Assembly (NCBI GenBank): GCA_965232465.1
Contig: OZ246977.1
Location: 1,674,001-1,738,000, forward strand
DNA: 64,000 nt
Direction: 5' to 3'
Origin: G965232465 sp965232465
Lineage (GTDB): Bacteria; Pseudomonadota; Alphaproteobacteria; JAQWUY01
Part shown: positions 1 to 7,998 of the stretch, in pieces
How positions within the stretch are numbered: the first letter of the stretch is position 1
Layout of the letters: every line of letters starts with the position of its first letter
The notes under the pieces: generated by a model
The model's input: only the letters and a program-made list of their open reading frames with translations
What the model was told of the DNA's origin: nothing
Database searches by the model: none
Made by a program: the position numbers and the translations under genes

Positions 1-115
1 CATAAGACACACCCGTATAAGACACCCCTGCAATCAATAGCCCGGTCGCACACAAAGAGCTGGCGGTTTTTAAGGCGAATTTTACGGATTTTGTAACAGA
101 TTTTTTATGCAACAT
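1..115 (-). CDS. N-terminus of an exported protein (cut by window edge)
   Basis: Only the first 38 or so codons are present. They begin MLHKKSVTKSV and show a basic n-region followed by a hydrophobic stretch with small residues (CATGLLIAGVS), as in a Sec signal peptide. The ATG at 115 is preferred because AAGGA lies about 7 bases upstream; a second ATG at 121 sits too close to it. Function cannot be told. The gene reads out of the window to the left. Confidence 0.6.
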   Translation of the reverse strand, partial: MLHKKSVTKSVKFALKTASSLCATGLLIAGVSYTGVSY

Positions 116-121
116 TTTCAT

Positions 122-363
122 TTCCTTACATACTTTCTTTGTTTATATAATAATAAATACTTGTTATAAACCCCCTTATGTATATAGGGTATTTTTGTAT
201 GACCTTGCCAAAATACCACCCCTTTTCAGTATATGCAATACTTTTTTCTTAAAAAAAAAAAAAAATACATAAAATCAATAGGTTACAGATATTATACTTT
301 TTATAATACACTGCATTATGATATATGGGGCATGACACCCCATTGGTATGGTATTATATATGT
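122..363. other. AT-rich intergenic region
   Basis: About 240 bases with no convincing gene. It is very AT-rich, with a 15-base A run near 250-264, and probably holds the promoter of the leftward exported-protein gene. No clear terminator or operator was seen. Confidence 0.5.
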
Positions 364-525
364 TTATATTTTGGATTTGGATTTTTGCTGTGCAGATTTT
401 TGCTGTGCGGATTTTTGCCGTGCGGTTTGTCGGGCTTGTTTTGCCCGTATATATTGTTGTGCTTGTTCATAAGGGGTTAATGTTGCCACCTTATGGTAAT
501 TTTCATTATATTTGCCTACGCCCAT
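364..525 (-). CDS. small basic repeat-ended hypothetical protein (53 aa)
   Basis: A 53-codon ORF beginning MGVGKYNENYHKVATL. The internal ATG at 525 is chosen over a longer form because AAAGGGGATA lies 8 bases upstream. The N-terminal half (YNENYHK..LTPYEQAQQYI) looks like ordinary protein; the C-terminal half is rich in Lys, Gln and Ser and ends in KSAQQ repeats encoded by a 15-bp tandem repeat. No family is recognised. It could be cytoplasmic and nucleic-acid binding because of its charge, but that is only a guess. The good ribosome site is the main reason to call it a gene. Confidence 0.45.
   Translation of the reverse strand: MGVGKYNENYHKVATLTPYEQAQQYIRAKQARQTARQKSAQQKSAQQKSKSKI
380..424. 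repeat. 15-bp tandem repeat, 3 units, in frame
   Basis: Units at 380-394, 395-409 and 410-424 differ by one or two bases (GATTTTTGCTGTGCG type). Within the minus-strand ORF each unit encodes one KSAQQ-like pentapeptide, so unit gain or loss would keep the frame. Confidence 0.8.
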
Positions 526-730
526 TTGTTTATCCCCTTTGTTTATTTTATATACACTTGGTTTTATACACATTTGCTTGTGTTTTTATGTATGCACAGG
601 GTATATACTATAAAATTTTTTATAACAATGTGCAACTGTTATTTTTTATCTTGATACGACTGAATCCACTACGACTGAATCCACAAAAAAAGGGGGATAT
701 ACCCCCCTTATTTGCACATGTGCTTATTTT
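526..730. other. AT-rich intergenic region
   Basis: About 200 bases between two minus-strand genes. It holds the ribosome site of the small ORF at 531-540 and a short duplication (CGACTGAATCCA twice, about 659-682). GGGGG/CCCCC tracts at 691-707 could pair as a short hairpin downstream of the protease gene, but no classic terminator is clear. Confidence 0.4.
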
Positions 731-3379
731 TTAATATGTATTAAATTTCCATTTGTAATATACGCCAACGGAAGTATCGTTTATCCCCTTGCTGTGGTTG
801 ATGTCTTGGTGGTGCAGGATATTAAAGCGTACCGTATGCGGTTTGTCCTTAATGTCCGCTTGGTAAAACGCTTCGACCATGCGGGCCTTACCATTGGGGA
901 CAACGCTGACTTTATCGGTTCGATACGACAGGTTTTTATCCTTGTCCCGCCCGGTGTTGTAACGCAGGCGGGCATCGCCCCGAACGACCCGCAACGGCAT
1001 GCTGTACGATACACCGAATTTGCCCATATGGGTACGATTGACAAAAGGTTTGCTAAACGCTATGCCAAAATCGGTGGATTCGATGTTGCGGACATTTTGC
1101 AAACTGGCACCAAAACTGCCCCGGGTGCGGGTAAGCCCATAATGGGCGTATCCATAAATATCGACCCCCTGCAATTTTGTGCGGGCTTTTAATCCAACAA
1201 ACGATGTGGTACTTGCCCCATCGGTGGCAAAAATCCCATCGCCCTTTGCCCCCAATATGCGGTCCCGTTCGTATACAATCTTAGCGGACGGTGTAAAGGT
1301 GGTGGCATGGGATATAAAGGGGCGTTCGATACCATACGCCAGGGTGCCATTTTTGGGGTTCACAGCACTGACAAAATTCAGGCTACCCACGGGGGCACGA
1401 TAATTTAAATGGTCGCCCAAAATGGCATTGACCCCATTTTTGTTCGACGCCACAAATCCCATCTGGGTTGCGGTTTGATGCCCATCGGGGGCATAGGATA
1501 ATCCGCTGGTATCTAACGGGGTATTTACAATAGGGGTGTCCTGTACATGTGGCTGTTGGCTCGCCAATTGTAGGGCGGAATATACATTTTTATGTTCGCC
1601 CCCCTTGACAAAACCGCTTATCCGCCGTTGGAAAGGGGCGTGCAGGGTGTCATATACAGTAATGATTTTATCATTAAAAGCGGTGTGCAATCCGGACCCA
1701 AATGCCCCGGACGATTGTAGTTTCGAATGCCGGGATATGTCGAGTTGTGCCGTGTTTAAGTTGTTGCCATTCGATGCGGTGCTGGTGGGTCCCACCTGTG
1801 CCATGGCAAGATCCAGTCGCAATGTCCCATTGCCAAATTCTTCGGAACATCCGGTCGGGCTGATACAATCCGCTTCGACGGTGGGGGTTACCACATCATT
1901 TTCCCGATTTCTTAATCGGGTGCCATTTTTTAATTGGTGACGGGCGGTGTATAACAGGCGGTATCTGATTTCTTGGGCGGTAAGGCTGTTAAATTTTTCG
2001 CCGATCATGGCAAATGCTCCGGTCACCAGTGGAGTGGAAAATGAGGTGCCTTGTCTCTCTGAATTATCCATTAATTGTCCAAAATTGGCACCGGGGGTCC
2101 CATCACTATTCCGTGTTTTATCACGATCCCGTGCCGCTACCCGTACGCCAAGGGCGGTCATACAATAATATTTTGCCACGCCACAGCGGTTGGCAAACCT
2201 CGCCTCTTTACCAGATGAATCAATAGCGGACACACCAATCATAAACCAAGACAATTTACGGTTATGATACCCATAGCGCACATTAACACTGGCTTCATTA
2301 AAGGCTTTTCTCCTTACGCTATTGCCATTGCCGGTGCTATATACCATAATCGGATTGTCTTTTGCCGCATGGGTTTTGTCCCGATACAAGCTGTCATAAT
2401 CTTGCACAAGCCGGTCTTTAAGTTGAAATACATGTACCACATTTTCCTGTTCCTTATTACAATCGGCACGGGATGTGCCGCCTTCCAGACACTCCGCATA
2501 TACTTCTGCATAGGTTAACCCAGCGGATTTTTGGGATTCGTAACTGTTGTTAATGGCAAGGACGCCATTATTGATGGCATGCTGATACGCATCCCGATAA
2601 TTCTTAGCGGGGCGGGGGTTGGTACGCCCCACTGGATTTAACGACACAGCCCCGGTAAAATTGCCCACCTGATAGGCGTACAGGGATGCCCCATTGGCAA
2701 TGCCAAACTTTGTGCCCACCATTGCGGAGCTGACACTTAATCCATGTTCGGTACCACTGCGATCCGCTGTGTAGCCGGGGGGACACTTGCCATCGGCAGG
2801 CATTTTTAAATCACCTGTCTTGGGTATGTTACCCCCTTCCTTACAATACTGCATATTGGGCAGGGCAGATTTGGAAAATCCCAAAAATTCCTTGCCATCC
2901 ATACCGATGCCGCCGGCAATACGGCTGTTGCCCGATGCGTCCTGAAATTCCGCATCATCACGCACATATACGCCCGGTTCAAAGATACCCACTTTTTTCC
3001 CCTTGCCCGTATAGCGATTAACATTGGTATCCCCAGCGGTTAATCCAGATGTAAAGTGCTGACGCCAAGGGAACGATCGATTCCTAACGGATCCCCCTTG
3101 TACCGCCCCATCATTAGGCACCCCATTTAAATATGTGGGACGCACCACAGGATCCGGCACCGGTGCAGGGGGTTTAGGTGCAGGTGCAGGTGAAGACCCA
3201 CCACCAGAATCCCCGCCGGATCCGCCACCGGATCCACCACCAGAACCACCACCGGATCCACCGCCAGACCCACCACCAGCAGTTGGGGTGGTTGCTGTGC
3301 CAGACCCACCCCCGCCACCGCCACAGGCGGTTATAATAAGGGCGGTGCTTATAATAATTAAAGATTTAAGTATGTGCAT
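731..3379 (-). CDS. lipoprotein S8 (subtilisin-like) serine protease, probable autotransporter
   Basis: 882 residues. A lipoprotein signal peptide ends in the lipobox ITAC (Cys19). A Gly/Ser linker (about 20-63) and a Pro-rich stretch follow, then a subtilase domain (about 105-490) and a C-terminal region (about 600-882) with alternating hydrophobic strands like an outer-membrane barrel. Visible S8 landmarks are His212 (EHGLSVSS), the oxyanion Asn in STGNGNS, and Ser446 (GTSFSTP). Where the family has the catalytic Asp (V.DTG), this protein has Glu134 (VGIFEPG). The layout resembles NalP-type lipoprotein autotransporters that cut surface proteins; that role is inferred. The start has AGGAT 6 bases upstream. 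The gene appears monocistronic. Confidence 0.8.
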   Translation of the reverse strand: MHILKSLIIISTALIITACGGGGGGSGTATTPTAGGGSGGGSGGGSGGGSGGGSGGDSGGGSSPAPAPKPPAPVPDPVVRPTYLNGVPNDGAVQGGSVRNRSFPWRQHFTSGLTAGDTNVNRYTGKGKKVGIFEPGVYVRDDAEFQDASGNSRIAGGIGMDGKEFLGFSKSALPNMQYCKEGGNIPKTGDLKMPADGKCPPGYTADRSGTEHGLSVSSAMVGTKFGIANGASLYAYQVGNFTGAVSLNPVGRTNPRPAKNYRDAYQHAINNGVLAINNSYESQKSAGLTYAEVYAECLEGGTSRADCNKEQENVVHVFQLKDRLVQDYDSLYRDKTHAAKDNPIMVYSTGNGNSVRRKAFNEASVNVRYGYHNRKLSWFMIGVSAIDSSGKEARFANRCGVAKYYCMTALGVRVAARDRDKTRNSDGTPGANFGQLMDNSERQGTSFSTPLVTGAFAMIGEKFNSLTAQEIRYRLLYTARHQLKNGTRLRNRENDVVTPTVEADCISPTGCSEEFGNGTLRLDLAMAQVGPTSTASNGNNLNTAQLDISRHSKLQSSGAFGSGLHTAFNDKIITVYDTLHAPFQRRISGFVKGGEHKNVYSALQLASQQPHVQDTPIVNTPLDTSGLSYAPDGHQTATQMGFVASNKNGVNAILGDHLNYRAPVGSLNFVSAVNPKNGTLAYGIERPFISHATTFTPSAKIVYERDRILGAKGDGIFATDGASTTSFVGLKARTKLQGVDIYGYAHYGLTRTRGSFGASLQNVRNIESTDFGIAFSKPFVNRTHMGKFGVSYSMPLRVVRGDARLRYNTGRDKDKNLSYRTDKVSVVPNGKARMVEAFYQADIKDKPHTVRFNILHHQDINHSKGINDTSVGVYYKWKFNTY
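3190..3320. repeat. Gly/Ser-coding short tandem repeat
   Basis: Degenerate 9-12 bp units (CCACCACCGGATCC type) encode the (GGGS)n linker just after the lipid-anchored Cys of the S8 protease. Slippage here would change the length of the tether between membrane anchor and protease domain without breaking the frame. Confidence 0.7.
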
Positions 3380-3489
3380 GTTTTTATCCTAATACTTATT
3401 TAGGTTATCTGAGATTTACTTACCAATTTTTATATATTGTGTACAATTGTAATAAATTATATATGTATTGTCAATATAAAACATAAGGT

Positions 3490-4503
3490 TTAATGGATTT
3501 TTTTTACCATTAAAATCACAAAAAATACCCCCCCAATAAAAGCGGTTACAATGCCAATCGGCAATTCTTGGGGGGCAAAGATATATCGGCTAAGGGCATC
3601 GGCCCATACCAAAAACAACCCGCCAAAAATGGCACTGGTGGCAATCAACACCCGATTATTTGCCCCGACAAAAAACCTGCAGGCGTGCGGTATCATAAGC
3701 CCAACAAAGCCAATGGCACCGCTGATGGCGACACAAACGCCGGTTATTAACGCACACAATAAAAACAACCGATACCGTACCCGGCTGGCATGTACCCCCA
3801 AGGTAAATGCCGTATTATCGCCCGCCATAATTGTATTTAAATTACGGCCTTGCAACGATGCGTATACAACCCCGATACTGATCACTATAAACGGTATCCA
3901 TATCATATCCCAACGGGCAAGCCCCATTCCCCCAAGCATCCAAAACAATACGGAAGTTGCTGTATTATTTTCCCCCTGAAAAATCACAAAATTGGTTATT
4001 GATATGAGCAAAAATGACACGGCAACCCCCGATAACAACAACCTTTCGGGGGATACGGATTTTTTACCGCCATAGGCAATCGTCATCACCAACCCCATGG
4101 CACACACTGCCCCGATAAACGCCCCCAGCGACATGGCATATACCCCCCCGCCGACCCAGACGATAACAACAACCGCCCCCAATGCCCCGCCCGATGAAAT
4201 ACCAAACAAATGCGGATCGGCAAGGGGGTTACGCATAACCGATTGTAAAATCCCCCCAACAACCGCCAACCCCGCCCCCACAATAAACGATAACAACGAA
4301 CGGGGCGTGCGGATATGCCAAATAATTGGATCGTTTGCCACCCCCGATTCGCCCCCAATAGCATGTGCCCATAACACCCGTATCACATCGGACAATGGTG
4401 TATGGGCAATGCCAATCGACATGGTGTACAGGGTGCTAAGCACGGTAATACAGGACATAACACTTAAAAACAACAGGGTATATGGGGGGGGGATTTTGTG
4501 CAT
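3490..4503 (-). CDS. FecCD/BtuC-type ABC permease
   Basis: 337 residues with about nine to ten hydrophobic segments. Family motifs include RTPRSLLSFIVGAGLAVVGG near the N-terminus, NPLADPHLFGISSGG, and GFVGLMIPHACRF in the second half. It forms the membrane channel of an iron-chelate or corrinoid importer in the inner membrane and would pair with the binding protein just upstream (25 bases between ORFs) and the ATPase at 7005-7769. Length is normal for the family. Substrate cannot be fixed: FecCD, FhuB and BtuC share these motifs. Confidence 0.9.
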   Translation of the reverse strand: MHKIPPPYTLLFLSVMSCITVLSTLYTMSIGIAHTPLSDVIRVLWAHAIGGESGVANDPIIWHIRTPRSLLSFIVGAGLAVVGGILQSVMRNPLADPHLFGISSGGALGAVVVIVWVGGGVYAMSLGAFIGAVCAMGLVMTIAYGGKKSVSPERLLLSGVAVSFLLISITNFVIFQGENNTATSVLFWMLGGMGLARWDMIWIPFIVISIGVVYASLQGRNLNTIMAGDNTAFTLGVHASRVRYRLFLLCALITGVCVAISGAIGFVGLMIPHACRFFVGANNRVLIATSAIFGGLFLVWADALSRYIFAPQELPIGIVTAFIGGVFFVILMVKKIH

Positions 4504-4528
4504 GGTATGTTTATGTGTAATATATCCC

Positions 4529-5545
4529 TTATTTATACAGGGCTTGTTTTAAGGCCGCAATGGCGGAAATGTTGTGGGGGGATGGGGTTACATGGGCATA
4601 TGGCAACACGATAAACACCTGATCTTTAATGCCATTGGTGTGGGCAATTGCCGGTAAATTTAACAAGTATTCGATTTTTTGCTGGGCGGTATTTGCCCCA
4701 TAATCGACAATAATATACGCATCCGGGTTTGCCGATGCGACCTGTTCCCAGGATACCCTTGCCCATGATTTTTGTAAATTTTGCATGGCATTTACCGCCC
4801 CTACCGCCTGAATTAAAGCGGACGGCATGCCATATGCCCCGGCGGTAAAGGGGGCATCGCTGATATCGTCGAATACAAATACTTTTTTTGGGGTGTGTTG
4901 GGGGGGAATATCGCTTATGGTTGTGGCAATATGCTGTTTATACGATTCAATTAAGGTATGTGCCTTGTCCTGAATGCCAAATACAGTGCCCATTGCCCAT
5001 ATGTCATCGTATAAATCCTGCATCTGGGCGGGGTGCTGTTTTTGTCCCACATGGACACAGGATTCTTTTAATTCATAAGATAAAATGTCAAATGCCGCCA
5101 ACCGATTCGGATTAAAATCGCTGGTGGGGGTAAACCCATAATTCCAACCGGCAAACACAAAATCCGGCTTGGCGTTCAAAATCACCTCCAGCGATGGGTA
5201 TTTACGGCTCAGTTCCTGCGTATCTGGGTGTAATCTTTGCTTAAATTCGGGGCTGAATGTATGCCACCCAGAAATGCCGGTAACGCCTATGATTTTATCG
5301 GCTAATCCCAAGGCAAGGGCAATTTCCGTGATGTTAATATCATGGGTAATCAAACGGCGGGGGGGCGTGGCAACCGTAACCGTCCGTCCGCACGATTGCA
5401 CGGTTACGGGAAACGCCGCCGCCCAAGAAGGATAAAATAAAGAAGGATAAAATAAAGAGGAATAAAATAAAAGGGAATAAAATAAGGGGTTTATATACTT
5501 GATCCCGAAAGTATTATTTATCTTTAAGGTAAGCGTTAATTTCAT
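4529..5545 (-). CDS. periplasmic metal-chelate/corrinoid-binding protein (BtuF/FecB-like)
   Basis: About 338 residues. After an unusual signal region (LFYS/LFYP repeats ending SWAAAF) comes the helical-backbone receptor pattern: RTVTVATPPRRLITHDINITEIALALG, then GVTGISGWHTF, then SLEVILNAKPDFVFAGWNYG, and a C-terminal lobe with VDYGANTAQQKIEYLL. It would deliver an iron chelate or cobalamin-like ligand to the adjacent permease. The start at 5545 is supported by AGGA 8 bases upstream and lies inside the 3' end of the methyltransferase gene, a 32-base overlap. The signal peptide carries a 15-bp coding repeat. Confidence 0.85.
   Translation of the reverse strand: MKLTLTLKINNTFGIKYINPLFYSLLFYSSLFYPSLFYPSWAAAFPVTVQSCGRTVTVATPPRRLITHDINITEIALALGLADKIIGVTGISGWHTFSPEFKQRLHPDTQELSRKYPSLEVILNAKPDFVFAGWNYGFTPTSDFNPNRLAAFDILSYELKESCVHVGQKQHPAQMQDLYDDIWAMGTVFGIQDKAHTLIESYKQHIATTISDIPPQHTPKKVFVFDDISDAPFTAGAYGMPSALIQAVGAVNAMQNLQKSWARVSWEQVASANPDAYIIVDYGANTAQQKIEYLLNLPAIAHTNGIKDQVFIVLPYAHVTPSPHNISAIAALKQALYK
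5426..5485. repeat. 15-bp tandem repeat, 4 units, inside a signal peptide
   Basis: Units at 5426-5440, 5441-5455, 5456-5470 and 5471-5485 (AGAAGGATAAAATAA type). Read on the minus strand, each encodes LFYPS or LFYSS. The repeat therefore builds the hydrophobic core of the binding protein's signal peptide and can change in length by five residues at a time. Confidence 0.85.
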
Positions 5546-6806
5546 CTTTAATGTCCTGTAAATCTGCCCGCACCCATTCGTGTTTATTTTCAAATGTGTT
5601 ATGTATATGTTTTTCTAATGCCCGATAATGAGGTGTTAATACGCTATACTCATCGTCGTATCCCCTGTTGGGGTCGCTGGTTTGATAGGAATTAAGCCGT
5701 TGCTTTAAATTTAAGGCAACCCCCACTTTATATTCATTGGGATATGCTTTATTTGAAATCACATAAACATATTTTTGATGCTGATAATCCTTCCCTGTAT
5801 CCGTTCTTTTTGGTGAATCTGTATAAAAATAGGGTTTCTTATCAACTTCAAATAATGTGGGATGAACCTCTTTTGATAATCTTTCGCGCACCAACTCATA
5901 TGCCATAAAAGATATGTCGATACCTACCCATTGGCGGTCCAGTTGTTCCGCAGCAACACAAGTGGTGGCACAGCCACAAAAAGGGTCGAGAACAACATCG
6001 CCTTTATTTGAAGATGCTTTAATAATCCGTTGTAATAATGCCAACGGTTTTTGTGTAGGGTATCCTATGCGTTCTTTATTCGTAGCCCCCCATGAAATAT
6101 CGTTAAAAACATCGTGCATTGATACCCCTTTTTTTACTATCTTTCTTTTTACATATGCACCTTGTTTATCCTTGACCCTTACCAATTTATTATTTTTATC
6201 CCGTATTCTTATTGTGTTTTCAATATACTTTTCATCAGCATAATCTTGGTATTGAACATGAAATATAAATGTATCAGTTTTGGAATATCTTAAAATAGTA
6301 TCATGGTTTTTTTGAAAATTACTGGTAGTATTACTCCATTTTTTATAATGCCATATAATTTCATTTCTAAATTGTTTTTCGCCAAATATACAATCCATCA
6401 TGATTTTTATGTAATGGCTCATGGTTGGGTCACAATGTAAATATATACTTCCTGTATGTTTTAAAATTCTGTGGCATTCTATTAAACGGATTGCCATATA
6501 TGCTACATAACAAAAATTATAAGAGTTCCGTCCATCAATATTTTTGATACCCAATAAAAAATTATGTAATTTTTCATTGTCTTCTTTTATCGATTCAACC
6601 CATTCTTGTTTTACATCTTCTAATCTGAACCAGTCTTTAAAACTAGCCCCCTCCGCACTACTTCCTATCGGTGCAGTAAATACCTTTTTCTTATTAAATG
6701 GGGGGTCTAGGTATATTAAGTCAATAGTATTTGAATTGATACCCTTTAAAATATCGAGATTGTCTTTACAAAAGATTGTTCTGTTTTTAATCGTACTTTG
6801 AAGCAT
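5514..6806 (-). CDS. DNA methyltransferase fused to a GIY-YIG-like domain
   Basis: 430 residues. The N-terminal part is a beta-class amino-methyltransferase: catalytic motif DPPF (34-37) comes before the SAM-binding motif DPFCGCATT (from Asp274), and GYPTQKPLALLQRII precedes it as in this class. The tail from about 345 resembles a T5orf172/GIY-YIG domain: YVYVI (346-350), YKVGVA (359), Arg370 and Glu398. It modifies adenine or cytosine-N4 in DNA; whether the tail cuts or only binds DNA is unknown. No separate restriction gene is adjacent. It sits between the ATPase and binding-protein genes of an iron-type ABC operon. Start has AAGGA 8 bases upstream. Confidence 0.85.
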   Translation of the reverse strand: MLQSTIKNRTIFCKDNLDILKGINSNTIDLIYLDPPFNKKKVFTAPIGSSAEGASFKDWFRLEDVKQEWVESIKEDNEKLHNFLLGIKNIDGRNSYNFCYVAYMAIRLIECHRILKHTGSIYLHCDPTMSHYIKIMMDCIFGEKQFRNEIIWHYKKWSNTTSNFQKNHDTILRYSKTDTFIFHVQYQDYADEKYIENTIRIRDKNNKLVRVKDKQGAYVKRKIVKKGVSMHDVFNDISWGATNKERIGYPTQKPLALLQRIIKASSNKGDVVLDPFCGCATTCVAAEQLDRQWVGIDISFMAYELVRERLSKEVHPTLFEVDKKPYFYTDSPKRTDTGKDYQHQKYVYVISNKAYPNEYKVGVALNLKQRLNSYQTSDPNRGYDDEYSVLTPHYRALEKHIHNTFENKHEWVRADLQDIKDEINAYLKDK

Positions 6807-7004
6807 GACGATGATCCTTTCAATTGTTGTGCATGTGTTATAATATAAAGTAAAATCGTATTCAAGTGTATAAAGTTCTATATTTTATGTCCTTGCGGAG
6901 GTATGTATATAAATTCCTAAAATAAAGGGGACACCCCCGCATATATCCCCCCATATATATGAAAAACCACTTTAAAAATTGTATAAAAATTGCATTTGGG
7001 ATAC
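6807..7004. other. spacer between ABC ATPase and methyltransferase
   Basis: About 200 AT-rich bases, long for this otherwise tight operon. They hold the methyltransferase ribosome site and C/G tracts (6931-6950). No gene or clear terminator is seen. The length is consistent with an insertion point. Confidence 0.4.
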
Positions 7005-7769
7005 CTATGTATACTGTATCTGTACTTGGGGAATGGTGCTGTTGTTCGGGGTGTATACCCCCGTGTGTACGCCAAACAAAGTATAAATCGTATGCGGGGT
7101 TAAAACCGCATGGGGGGTGCCGTGTTGGATAATCTTGCCGTGTTTTAGGCATATAATATAATCCGCATAAGACGCCACCACATTTAAATCATGTAACGAT
7201 GCCAACACGGTAATGTGCATGGATTTTACCAACTTTAAAATATCCACTTGTTGCTTAATGTCCAAATGGTTTGTCGGTTCGTCAAGAATCAATACTTGCG
7301 GGGTTTGTGCCAACGCTCGGGCGATTTGTACCCGTTGTTTTTGCCCGCCGGATAAGGTGGCAAACGGGGCATCGATAACATGTAATAAATTGACCTTTTT
7401 TAAGGCGGTTGTTACAAACGCATGGTCGATATGATTGGGGGATTGTAATGGGCTAAGGTGGGGATAACGGCCCATCATGACAATATCGGCAACGGACATC
7501 CCCAAATCGACGGGCGAATCCTGTAACACGGCACCGATACATTGGGCAATACTTTTACGGGGCAGACTTTTTACTGATACGCCATTTAACAAAATATCGC
7601 CTTTAATGTGTTGTAAATGGGTATGGACACATTGCAACAGGGACGATTTTCCCGCCCCATTTTCACCGATAACCGCCACAAAAGACCCACTGGAAACCGT
7701 ATAGCAAATGTCTGATAAAACAGGGGTATTATCCACATGTAACGATACATTGGCAAATTGTATATCCAC
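7005..7769 (-). CDS. FecE/BtuD-type ABC transporter ATPase
   Basis: 254 residues. Walker A GENGAGKSS (about 36-44), signature LSGGQKQR, Walker B VLILDEP with LDIKQQ after it, and an H-loop in SLHDLN. It powers the iron-chelate/corrinoid importer whose binding protein and permease are encoded downstream beyond the methyltransferase. The start codon is GTG (7767-7769), chosen because AAGGGGGGAA lies 5-6 bases upstream; no ATG nearby has a site. Confidence 0.88.
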   Translation of the reverse strand: MDIQFANVSLHVDNTPVLSDICYTVSSGSFVAVIGENGAGKSSLLQCVHTHLQHIKGDILLNGVSVKSLPRKSIAQCIGAVLQDSPVDLGMSVADIVMMGRYPHLSPLQSPNHIDHAFVTTALKKVNLLHVIDAPFATLSGGQKQRVQIARALAQTPQVLILDEPTNHLDIKQQVDILKLVKSMHITVLASLHDLNVVASYADYIICLKHGKIIQHGTPHAVLTPHTIYTLFGVHTGVYTPNNSTIPQVQIQYT

Positions 7770-7998
7770 TGTTCCCCCCTTATATTTTACATGTGCACAT
7801 GGATTCGTATAACCAATTGTTATGATGCAATTGTTATGATGGGTGCAGTATATAGGGTTTACCCCTATTTTTCAACCACAAAAAATCATAAAACCTGTTT
7901 TTATGATTGCATATTTGGGCAAGGCGTTGTAAAATTATATACGCAACATATAAGCATAATATAAAATACAAGTATAGTAAGAATATAAGAGAAAACAG
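7770..7998. promoter_or_regulatory. divergent promoter region with 14-bp tandem repeat
   Basis: The 229 bases between the leftward iron-type ATPase gene and the rightward peptide-permease gene must hold both promoters. A perfect 14-bp direct repeat (CAATTGTTATGATG) fills 7814-7827 and 7828-7841, which looks like a tandem regulator site. The regulator is unknown; an iron regulator would fit the left gene but no standard Fur box is seen. Confidence 0.5.

Noticed and set aside
245..265. Poly-A run considered as a slippage-controlled switch
   Set aside because: It lies outside any supported gene or recognisable promoter spacer, so no effect can be argued.
781..3324. Several open frames of 60-130 codons on both strands within the S8 protease gene
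   Set aside because: They overlap a well-supported domain-bearing gene, have no ribosome sites or recognisable motifs, and show the composition expected of shadow frames.
6862..7152. 96-codon minus-strand frame overlapping the end of the FecE-type ATPase
   Set aside because: It mostly lies within the ATPase in another frame and has no ribosome site.
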